The translations under genes and the position numbers were made by a program. Below, piece by piece: positions 36,287 to 43,244 of a DNA stretch of 64,000 bases. The stretch's first letter is position 1. Each line of letters begins with the position of its first letter. Below the pieces are notes generated by a model, which saw nothing but the letters and a program-made list of their open reading frames with translations, searched no databases and had not been told where the DNA came from. The DNA is from Terrabacter tumescens (lineage in GTDB: Bacteria > Actinomycetota > Actinomycetes > Actinomycetales > Dermatophilaceae): contig NZ_BMNZ01000012.1 in NCBI RefSeq assembly GCF_014646815.1, positions 1-64,000 on the forward strand. Direction: 5' to 3'.

Positions 36287-37198
36287 ATGTCCGTCGACGC
36301 TGCCTTCGTCAACATCGACGGACCGTGGGAGCACCGCTACGTCTCCGCCAACGGCGCCCGCTTCCATGTCGCCGAGATGGGCGACGGGCCGCTCGTGCTC
36401 ATGCTCCACGGCTTCCCGCAGTTCTGGTACGCGTGGCGCCACCAGATGGTCGCCCTGGCGAACGCTGGGTACCACGTCGCAGCCATGGACCTGCGTGGCT
36501 ACGGCGGCAGCGACAAGCCGCCGCGCGGCTACGACACCTACATGTCGACCCTCGACGCCGCGAGCATCATCCGCGCGCTCGGTGAGAAGGATGCCGTCGT
36601 CATGGGCCAGGGGCTCGGCGGCTGGATCGCGTGGTGCATGCCCACCTTCCGGCCGGACGTGACTCGTGCCGTCGCCTCGCTGTCGATGCCGCACCCGCGG
36701 ATCATGCGGCACTCGACGTGGTCCAACCCCAAGCAGCGTCGCGCCTCGGCATGGATCGGCGGGCTCCAGAAGCCGTTCGTCCCCGAGCGCGAGATGGCCA
36801 GGTCCCACGACTACGTCGCGGACCTGCTGCGCTCGTGGGCCTCGCCGTTCGGCACCTTCCCGACAGCCGAGGACGTCTCTCGCTACGGCGACGCCATGAT
36901 GATCCCCTTCGTGGCCCACTCGGCCGCGGAGCACTACCGCTGGTTCGGCCGCTCCTCGGTGCGCCCCGACGGCCCGCTCTTCATGCGCCGCATCCGACGC
37001 GCCATCCGCGTCCCGGTACTGCAGCTGCAAGGCAGCGACGACGGCTGCGTCATCGCCGGCGTCAACCACGGCTCAGGCGCCTTCGTGCCCGGCGACTACC
37101 GCCAGGTCAAGGTCCCCGGCGCCGGTCACTTCCTCACCGAGGAGGCACCGGACCAGGTGAACGCCGCGCTCCTCCAGTGGCTCGGATCCCTTGCCTGA
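36287..37198 (+). CDS. Alpha/beta-hydrolase fold protein with atypical nucleophile elbow
   Basis: 303 aa. It aligns with epoxide-hydrolase/dehalogenase-like enzymes: oxyanion region LMLHGFPQFWYAWRHQM, DLRGYGGSDKPP and a late His in VPGAGHFLTEEAPDQV. The nucleophile elbow should read Gly-x-(Ser/Asp)-x-Gly but here is GQGLGG (107-112), placing Gly109 at the catalytic position. Unless the alignment is off, it is probably not a conventional hydrolase. It lies in the DUF1469 operon. Such hydrolase genes are known near marP and nth in some actinomycetes; here marP is about 25 kb away. Confidence 0.8.
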   Translation: MSVDAAFVNIDGPWEHRYVSANGARFHVAEMGDGPLVLMLHGFPQFWYAWRHQMVALANAGYHVAAMDLRGYGGSDKPPRGYDTYMSTLDAASIIRALGEKDAVVMGQGLGGWIAWCMPTFRPDVTRAVASLSMPHPRIMRHSTWSNPKQRRASAWIGGLQKPFVPEREMARSHDYVADLLRSWASPFGTFPTAEDVSRYGDAMMIPFVAHSAAEHYRWFGRSSVRPDGPLFMRRIRRAIRVPVLQLQGSDDGCVIAGVNHGSGAFVPGDYRQVKVPGAGHFLTEEAPDQVNAALLQWLGSLA

Positions 37199-37199
37199 C

Positions 37200-38036
37200 A
37201 TGGAGCTCGAGCTTCCGGACGCCGGCGGGGTCACCTGGTCGGTGTGCGTCCGTGACGGATCAGGTATGCCGCTTGCCTCGTCGGGTGCCGACCTGCCGTT
37301 GCGCACGGCGTCCGTCGGCAAGGTGCTGCTCCTCGTCGAGACGGCCCGACTCATCGCGGCTGGGGAGCTGTCCCCTGACGAGCCGCTGACTCGTTCCGTC
37401 GACCTGTGGGTCGGCGACTCCGGCCTCTGGCACACGCTCTCGGTCGAGACGCTGCCCCTCATCGACGTCGCTGCCCTGGTCGGAGCCGTCTCCGACAACC
37501 TCGCCACGAACGTCCTGCTCCAGCGGGTCGGGCTCGCCGAGGTCGCCGCCCGAGCCACCGCCCTCGGCCTGCGTGCCACCGCCCTGCACGACCGCGTCCG
37601 CGACGTCCGGGGCACCGGCCACCCACCAACCCTTGCCACTGGGACCGCCGACGAGCTGAGCGCGCTCATGAGCCAGCTGTCGAACGGCACTGCCGTGGGG
37701 CCGGAGTCCGATCGCCTTGTTCGACAGTGGCTCTCGGCCAACGTCGACCAGTCGATGGTCGGGTCTGCCCTTGTCGAGCAGGGCGGCATGGACCCAATCG
37801 CGCATCACTCGTCGCTCGACCTGCCGACGACGTTCTGGAACAAGACCGGTACGGACGCAGGAGTGCGTGCCGACGTCGGCGCCGTGACCGTCGGCGAGCG
37901 CACGGTCTCGTGGTCAGCCATCGCGAACTGGGACCCGGCGCCCGGCACGACACTCGACCACCTCACGGTTTGGGCGGTCCTCCGCGGCATGCGCCACATC
38001 GGAGCACTGGTCCTCACCGAGCTTGAACAATCGTAG
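37200..38036 (+). CDS. Class A beta-lactamase-related serine hydrolase, cytoplasmic
   Basis: About 278 aa. The penicillin-binding/beta-lactamase motifs are visible: Ser-x-x-Lys in TASVGK (Ser38-Lys41), SDN (98-100) and KTG (215-217). There is no signal peptide, unlike true beta-lactamases, and no clear Glu166-type motif. It may be an esterase or amidase or act on endogenous peptides. ATG 37200 is used, one base after the preceding stop; TTG 37191 would overlap it. Confidence 0.8.
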   Translation: MELELPDAGGVTWSVCVRDGSGMPLASSGADLPLRTASVGKVLLLVETARLIAAGELSPDEPLTRSVDLWVGDSGLWHTLSVETLPLIDVAALVGAVSDNLATNVLLQRVGLAEVAARATALGLRATALHDRVRDVRGTGHPPTLATGTADELSALMSQLSNGTAVGPESDRLVRQWLSANVDQSMVGSALVEQGGMDPIAHHSSLDLPTTFWNKTGTDAGVRADVGAVTVGERTVSWSAIANWDPAPGTTLDHLTVWAVLRGMRHIGALVLTELEQS

Positions 38037-38215
38037 GCACGTTCCACCATTGCTGGACGGACCATTAATTCGTCCCGAAACGGATCAAGCGAAATCTGAG
38101 ACGTCTGGGGCTCGCACGAGGCAGACTGTCCGACGGTCGCCGTCGGGTGGGCCACGGCGGACAGGGCCGGCACAGGGCAGTGCTCGACGTCGACACACAC
38201 AGGGGCCTGGCAGCG

Positions 38216-40153
38216 ATGCACGAAGTCGGAGCGCACGATCCGCTACGGATCATTCCCGTTCGGGCCAATGCCCGCCGTGGCGCATTTGCGGGCACTGCGG
38301 CGCTGGCCGTTGGGACACTCGTTACCGTCGCGCGAGCGCAAGGGATGATCGATGGCTTCGCCGCGGCCCTCCTTGCGGCCCTGGCGCTCTTAGCGCTGCC
38401 AGTGGGCCGAACACTTTCAGAGCGAGTCTTCCTGCTAGGCACTTGTGCACTCGGCTGGAATTGCATGTTGTGGTGGATCCCCCTCCCTGAGGGACGAGTG
38501 ACGGGTGTCCTTGCGGTCGTGTCAGCAGCGGCCGTTGGTTGGTTCGTCTGGGCCCTTGTCCCCAGACGCTCCACCAAGCGTCGCCTGCTACCCGTCACGG
38601 CCTGGCCCGACCTCTTGCCGCCGGTCGCTGCCCTTGTGTCCATGGCCGTGCTCACGTTCGCTTATCTACGGGTGGACAACACCTCCCAATTGGCTGCGCT
38701 CTTGCCGGCTTGGGATAACTCCGAGCACTATGCCATGTTCGCATCTATATGGAATAACGGCGTCACCCAAGAGATGCTTCCTAAGCCGCCAGGCGATCAA
38801 TTGCCCTACTCCGGCTACCCTCAAGCCTTCCACGCGACCGTTACATCGGTTTCTGCCCTCTTATGGCCGGGCAGCGCCTCTGACTCCGCCAGTCTCGTGT
38901 CGCTCTATTCGCACGCATGCCTGGTGGTGGTCGGCGCAGCATCGATGGTCCTCGTGGCTGGACTCACAAGCATCCCCGCCGCCCGCCGGCGCATGACATC
39001 GACGATGGCACTGGCAGTCGCTCTCATCTCGGTCTTCTCCCTGGGTCCGGGACTGGTCCTTCACCTGAGCGGGTTCACGGCTTTCTGGCTCCCGTGCGTC
39101 CTGACATCGTGCTCGATCTTCATCGCAGTCCAGTGGACGAGCATGAATCAAACTGTGCATGGCATCGCGATGCTCGGCACAACGGTCGCCGTTGCTCATG
39201 GATGGATCCTGCTCCTGACGATGTCGCTTCCCGTATTCGCGAGCGCCATTCTCACGATGCCCCTCAAGCCCCTCGCGAAGCAGCCGGTGAGAGGCATCGC
39301 GCTACTGGGGGTCACCGCCGTGGCGGGGCTCGCGGTCCTTCGAGCCAAAAGCATGGTGGCGGGTCAGCAGCTCAGCTATCTTGCAACGCCCGGCGCAATC
39401 GAAGCGCCAAACCTGCTTGCGACAGCGGTCATAGCGGCAGCCGCGAGCATTGCGATTACCTACGGGCGGTCCCCAGTAATTGAGAGATTCCGAGCCAAGG
39501 CAAGATTTCTACGCACTAATCTACTTCTATACGCCATCGTGTCTTGCATGCTCACAGCCTCGCTCGTGGCATATATTCAAATTCGTCACAGCAATTTTCC
39601 GAGCTACTATTTTTGGAAGTACCTCGCAGGGTTCGAGCTCTTCTCCTGCACGCTGCTGATCGCCGTGCTCGCCACGACGCCGAAACGGAATCTGGCCGCC
39701 ATGCGCTTCAGTCCGAACATACGTCCCGTTGCGGGAGCTTGCGCCATCCTGATCAGCGCCTTGGCCGGCACTCTCCCCTCAGGCAGTCCAGCAGCTCGGC
39801 TCCAAGCCCACACTGCTGCTGCTCAGAGGCTGACGCCGGTTGCAGCCGCGCTGCTTCACAATTCGACACGCTCCGGGGGCTGCACCCCAATGGTCTTCTC
39901 AACGTCTCCAAGCATCATGGATCCGATGAATGCACAGCAGTGGTACCTCGCGCTGCGGGGTGGGTGGACTGTAAGAGCCAATGAAATGGCGAGGGAGTTG
40001 CACCGCGATTCGAACGGAACTGACGACGGTCAGTTAGCAGTTTCCAACTGGCTGGCAAGACATCCCGGATGTCTACTGGTTTCGCCTTCGCAGAAGAATG
40101 CGTTGAGCGCTTCGTTGCGCCCCGCCGAGCGTTCAAGGCTCCTTCGATGGTGA
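38216..40153 (+). CDS. Large polytopic membrane protein, GT-C-like, AT-richer than its neighbours
   Basis: About 645 aa with some 12-14 hydrophobic segments and a C-terminal soluble part of about 120 residues. A large loop after the fifth or sixth segment holds PAWDNSEHYAMFASIWNNG and PYSGYPQAFHATV, with the acidic/aromatic residues expected for GT-C-type or DUF6541-like proteins. The gene, particularly 39350-39660, uses many A/T-ending codons (ATA, TTA, AAT, AGA), unlike the rest of the window, and contains no copy of the iterated GGCATAC word, which suggests recent acquisition. ATG 38216 has AGGGG 10 nt upstream. Function unknown. Confidence 0.65.
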   Translation: MHEVGAHDPLRIIPVRANARRGAFAGTAALAVGTLVTVARAQGMIDGFAAALLAALALLALPVGRTLSERVFLLGTCALGWNCMLWWIPLPEGRVTGVLAVVSAAAVGWFVWALVPRRSTKRRLLPVTAWPDLLPPVAALVSMAVLTFAYLRVDNTSQLAALLPAWDNSEHYAMFASIWNNGVTQEMLPKPPGDQLPYSGYPQAFHATVTSVSALLWPGSASDSASLVSLYSHACLVVVGAASMVLVAGLTSIPAARRRMTSTMALAVALISVFSLGPGLVLHLSGFTAFWLPCVLTSCSIFIAVQWTSMNQTVHGIAMLGTTVAVAHGWILLLTMSLPVFASAILTMPLKPLAKQPVRGIALLGVTAVAGLAVLRAKSMVAGQQLSYLATPGAIEAPNLLATAVIAAAASIAITYGRSPVIERFRAKARFLRTNLLLYAIVSCMLTASLVAYIQIRHSNFPSYYFWKYLAGFELFSCTLLIAVLATTPKRNLAAMRFSPNIRPVAGACAILISALAGTLPSGSPAARLQAHTAAAQRLTPVAAALLHNSTRSGGCTPMVFSTSPSIMDPMNAQQWYLALRGGWTVRANEMARELHRDSNGTDDGQLAVSNWLARHPGCLLVSPSQKNALSASLRPAERSRLLRW

Positions 40154-40298
40154 GGCGCCGCCGTATCGATGCGTCATCGCCTATGACCTCAGCCCTGTCG
40201 ACCCGGACGGCATCAACGACTGGTAGCGCGGTGACGGCAAACTGACGTGGCACTTCTCCGACGCCCAGAACCCCGGCCCGATCACCAAGGACGGCTGA
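40131..40298 (+). pseudogene. Relic of an Ig-like repeat module with in-frame stops
   Basis: Read from 40131 the frame gives APPYRCVIAYDLSPVDPDG then INDW, a TAG stop (40224-40226) and, continuing in frame, RGDGKLTWHFSDAQNPGPIT, KDG and TGA (40296-40298). The context NDW(Y).GxVTVxF/W is the conserved core of the modules in the giant protein at 43245-50156 (for example NDWYAGNVTVGF), so the TAG looks like a mutated Tyr codon. It overlaps the end of the preceding membrane-protein gene in another frame. I infer a decayed remnant of a related surface protein; it is too short to be sure. Confidence 0.45.
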
Positions 40299-40538
40299 GT
40301 CGAAACGCTGGTCCCGTTGCGAGGTCACCATGGCGATGCAGGACGGTTCGACCCTCAGCGCGCTTTTTGCTGATGGATCCTTGAGCGCCTTGTAGGGCGG
40401 GTTCTTCACCGAAACAGTGGCAAGGATCGCATCCTTTTTGTCCGCTTACGAACATGAAGAATACCGCGGACGGCGCCACTTCTTTACCGTTTTCGATCTA
40501 ATTCCGCCAACTCACGCATCTGAGGCAGAGGCTCCTTC
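40299..40538. other. AT-richer intergenic sequence, no gene seen
   Basis: Together with the relic this makes a gap of about 400 bp between 40154 and 40550. The composition is mixed, with runs such as CTTTTT and GCTTACG. No ORF with a ribosome-binding site is seen. It appears to be the right border of the AT-rich segment. Confidence 0.4.
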
Positions 40539-40550
40539 TACACTCCGGGG
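40539..40550 (+). promoter_or_regulatory. -10 box TACACT for leaderless transcription of the kinase gene
   Basis: TACACT (40539-40544) followed by exactly 6 nt and ATG 40551, with no Shine-Dalgarno. Confidence 0.45.
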
Positions 40551-41987
40551 ATGGGGCAGTTGGGGGTGCCTGGTCGCGGTCGACCAGGTCTTGAGGTGGC
40601 CTCCTCACGCATACTCCCGACCCTCCTCGGTTGGGCGCTCGGCGTCACCGTCACAGCAGCCATCGTGGGCACGCCGTACCTGCTCTTCGCTTACCACAGC
40701 CCCGATCTGCACCTCGTGCTCGACTCCCTCGACACGGGCGTCGCGTTGCTGGTCGCCTACCTCCTCTTCGGCCGCTACTCGCGCACGGGGCGCTTGCAGG
40801 ACCTGCTCCTGGCCGCAGGGCTACTCCTTCTCGGGTTGGCCGGCATCGGCCTGACGCTCGTGCTGCGGCTGATCGGTCCTGACGACGATCGTGGTGGCGT
40901 GTGGGTCCCGGTCGCTGTTCGGGTGGTCGGTGCGGTCCTCGTCCTTGCTGCTTCGATGACGAGCGCCCGGCGACCGGCAGGACGATGGAGCCGTCCGCTG
41001 AAGCTGTTGCCGTGGGTCACCGTCGCCGTCGGGGTGGCGGTGACGTGGGCGCTGGGCGACTCGTTGCCGCGCGCCCTGGCGCAGACGCCTCCGGCCTCCG
41101 CCCAGCGTCCGGTCATCGCCGGGCACGCCGGGCTGCTCGCCGCGCACGCCGTCACGGCCCTGTGCTTCGCAGTCGCGTCCGTCGCCTTCGCCGTCACCTC
41201 GCGGCCGCGCGCCGAAGGGCGTGACGAGCTGATCCGCTGGCTGGGGCCGGCGTTCGCGCTCGCCGCCTTCGCGCGCCTCAACTACCTGCTCTTCCCCTCG
41301 CTCTACAGCGACTGGCTCTACACCGGCGACCTGCTGCGCACCGCGTCGTATGCCGTCCTCCTCGTCGGCGCCGCCCGCGAGATCCGCCGCTACTGGTCGA
41401 TGCAGGCGCAGGACGCCGTCCTCGAGGACCGGCGCCGCCTCGCCCGCGAGCTGCACGACGGGGTCGTGCAGGAGCTCGGCTACATCCGGTCGGAAGCCCA
41501 AACGTTGAGCGGCGACCCCAACTCTCGCCAGCGCATCGTGGCCGCGTGCGACCGCGCCCTCGACGAGGCCCGCGCCGCCGTCGACGCACTCGGCCGCAGC
41601 AGCGACGAGCCCCTCGGCTTCGTGCTGCACCGCGCCGCCCGCCAGGTCGCGGACCGCTACAACGCGAGCCTCGAGGTCGAGGTCGACGACTCGGTGCACG
41701 CGGACGCCGACCAGCGGCACGCTCTCATCCGGATCACCCGTGAGGCGGTGTCCAACGCCATCCGTCACGGCCGCGCCGACCGCGTGCGGGTGCGTCTCGA
41801 CCGTCACGGACCGCGGCGGCGGCTTCTCGTCCAGGATGAGGGCGAGGGATTCGACCCGACCGTGGTGCGCCGTCATGCTGATGGCTACGGCCTGACGAGC
41901 ATGAAGGAGCGCGCCTCCTCGGTGCGAGGCACCTTCAGCATCGACTCGGCACCGGGCCGTGGCACCACCGTCGCGGTGACCTGGTGA
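40551..41987 (+). CDS. NarL-type sensor histidine kinase with multi-span membrane sensor
   Basis: 478 aa. The first 280 residues hold about eight membrane segments with short loops, so the sensor is within the membrane. A HisKA_3 dimerisation domain follows (RRRLARELHDGVVQELGYIR, His302), then a HATPase with N-box ITREAVSNAIRHG, QDEGEGFDP and GYGLTSMKERA. It phosphorylates the regulator encoded next (4-nt overlap). The downstream giant surface protein is an attractive target, by position only. Confidence 0.92.
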   Translation: MGQLGVPGRGRPGLEVASSRILPTLLGWALGVTVTAAIVGTPYLLFAYHSPDLHLVLDSLDTGVALLVAYLLFGRYSRTGRLQDLLLAAGLLLLGLAGIGLTLVLRLIGPDDDRGGVWVPVAVRVVGAVLVLAASMTSARRPAGRWSRPLKLLPWVTVAVGVAVTWALGDSLPRALAQTPPASAQRPVIAGHAGLLAAHAVTALCFAVASVAFAVTSRPRAEGRDELIRWLGPAFALAAFARLNYLLFPSLYSDWLYTGDLLRTASYAVLLVGAAREIRRYWSMQAQDAVLEDRRRLARELHDGVVQELGYIRSEAQTLSGDPNSRQRIVAACDRALDEARAAVDALGRSSDEPLGFVLHRAARQVADRYNASLEVEVDDSVHADADQRHALIRITREAVSNAIRHGRADRVRVRLDRHGPRRRLLVQDEGEGFDPTVVRRHADGYGLTSMKERASSVRGTFSIDSAPGRGTTVAVTW

Positions 41988-42619
41988 CCCTGCGCGTCGT
42001 CCTCGCCGACGACCACGCGCGCATGCGAGGCCGCATCCGGGAGGCCCTCGAAGCCAGCGGTTGCGAGATCTGCGGGGAGGGCGCGACGGCCGATGAGGCC
42101 GTACGGCTCGCAGTGGAGCGCCGCCCCGACGTTGCCCTGCTCGACATCCACATGCCCGGCAACGGCATACAGGCTGCGCGCGACATCGTCCGCGCCGCGC
42201 CCGAGGTCGTCGTCGTCATGCTCACTCAGTCCGCCGAGGACGACGACCTCTTCGACTCCCTGCGGGCCGGCGCGTCCGGCTACCTCCTCAAGGACACCGA
42301 CCCGGCGACCTTGGCGGACAAACTCCGTGGCGTCCTCGACGGCGAAGCCGCGATGCCACCAAGGCTCGTTGCGCGCATCATGGACGAGTTCCGCGCGCCG
42401 GCCAAGCGCCGCTTCGCCCGCCGCAGCACGGCCGCCGCCAAGCTGAGCGCCCGCGAGTGGGAGGTCATGGAGCTCCTCGGTCAGGGGCTCACCACCGAGG
42501 AGGTGTCCAAGCGCCTCTTCCTGTCGGCTACGACCGTGCGCGTGCACGTGTCGTCCGTGCTCAAGAAGCTGCGCGTCAAGGACCGTGAGAGCGCCTTCAG
42601 GCTCCTGCGCGGCGAGTGA
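41984..42619 (+). CDS. NarL/FixJ-type response regulator
   Basis: 211 aa. Receiver domain with ADDH at the N-terminus, phospho-acceptor Asp54 in LLDIHMPG, VMLTQSAED and Lys in YLLKDTD; C-terminal LuxR helix-turn-helix (LSAREWEVMELLGQGLTTEE, SATTVRVHVSSVLKKL). GTG 41984 overlaps the kinase stop. It is cotranscribed with the kinase. Candidate binding sites are the four GAACGG copies at 42908-43056. Confidence 0.92.
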   Translation: MTLRVVLADDHARMRGRIREALEASGCEICGEGATADEAVRLAVERRPDVALLDIHMPGNGIQAARDIVRAAPEVVVVMLTQSAEDDDLFDSLRAGASGYLLKDTDPATLADKLRGVLDGEAAMPPRLVARIMDEFRAPAKRRFARRSTAAAKLSAREWEVMELLGQGLTTEEVSKRLFLSATTVRVHVSSVLKKLRVKDRESAFRLLRGE

Positions 42620-42893
42620 GCCCGAACCCCTCGTCGACGAGCTGGGTCAGCGCGTCGATGAGCGCGTCCGCCTCGTGCAGCGAGTACTCCTCGCCGCCCA
42701 CGAGGACGTAGGGACCGTCACTCTGCAGCGTCACCGGGTCGATCGTCGTGCACAGCCGCAGCGACGTCCCCCTCACGAGCAACTCCCCGCTCACGTGGAT
42801 GGCATCGTCCTCACCCTGGCGTATGCCGTGTCGCTGCACGCACCACGCCGGGCAGTGGGCGGGTCGCTGCGTCGCCAGCTGCGTGGAGGTCAT
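42597..42893 (-). CDS. DUF6907-like small protein
   Basis: 98 aa. The Cys/His-rich start CPAWCVQRHGIRQGEDDAIH followed by VSGELLVRG and the C-terminal helix LHEADALIDALTQLVDEGFG match the actinobacterial DUF6907 pattern as I remember it. It may bind a metal through the Cys and His residues. ATG 42893 begins just left of the regulatory region of the giant gene. It overlaps the convergent response-regulator gene end by 23 bp. Confidence 0.65.
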   Translation of the reverse strand: MTSTQLATQRPAHCPAWCVQRHGIRQGEDDAIHVSGELLVRGTSLRLCTTIDPVTLQSDGPYVLVGGEEYSLHEADALIDALTQLVDEGFGLTRRAGA

Positions 42894-42907
42894 GTCGAAA
42901 ACGATAG

Positions 42908-43056
42908 GAACGGTCGACGCGAAATGCCGACGTTTCCCGTTCGACCTTCTAAACGCGGATCGCCCCTTCCCGGTCCGCTCCGTTCAAATGCATAAACACG
43001 AAGCGCCCGCGGACCAGCACGCGAGCGCTCCAGACGGCTGACGTCCCCATGAACGG
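42908..43056. promoter_or_regulatory. Four copies of GAACGG, candidate regulator sites
   Basis: GAACGGTC at 42908-42915 and 43051-43058; the reverse CCGTTC at 42937-42942 and 42980-42985. Four hexamers in 150 bp upstream of the giant gene is well above chance. They may bind the NarL-type regulator encoded just upstream. Confidence 0.4.
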
Positions 43057-43065
43057 TCCGAAACG

Positions 43066-43143
43066 TCCGAATTGCCCCTTGGGAAATGCTGATGAAAAAC
43101 CCAAAAAGGATATTGAGGACTCCGATCTTCACGGCAATTCGGA
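43066..43143 (+). promoter_or_regulatory. Structured 5' leader with an 11-bp closing stem
   Basis: TCCGAATTGCC (43066-43076) is perfectly complementary to GGCAATTCGGA (43133-43143), enclosing 56 nt. Inside, TTGGG (43079-43083) can pair with CCCAA (43100-43104). The fold ends about 100 nt before the start of the giant gene. It could be a cis-regulatory RNA; I do not recognise a known riboswitch consensus. Confidence 0.4.
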
Positions 43144-43244
43144 TTTCAAGCTTTTGTCTCCGCGCCTCTCCCCGTCCCCTTACGTTTGGCCACGTCGACT
43201 CGCGGGGGCCGAAGTCGGTCGACGTCCAAAGGGGAGGAACCACC

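Larger units (their letters stand above)
42894..43244. other. Regulatory region (351 bp) between divergent DUF6907 and giant repeat-protein genes
   Basis: No additional gene. The stretch is AT-richer than its surroundings. It holds four copies of GAACGG/CCGTTC, a possible -10 (CATAAA, about 42991-42996) and an 11-bp stem-forming leader (43066-43143), ending in a strong GGGGAGGA ribosome-binding site (43231-43238). Confidence 0.6.

Noticed and set aside
40340-40360. GGTTCGACCC resembling a tRNA T-loop
   Set aside because: No acceptor or anticodon stems can be built around it.
43066-43143. Known riboswitch (cyclic di-GMP, cyclic di-AMP, cobalamin, SAM)
   Set aside because: I could not place the conserved bases of any of these classes; only the stem structure is supported.
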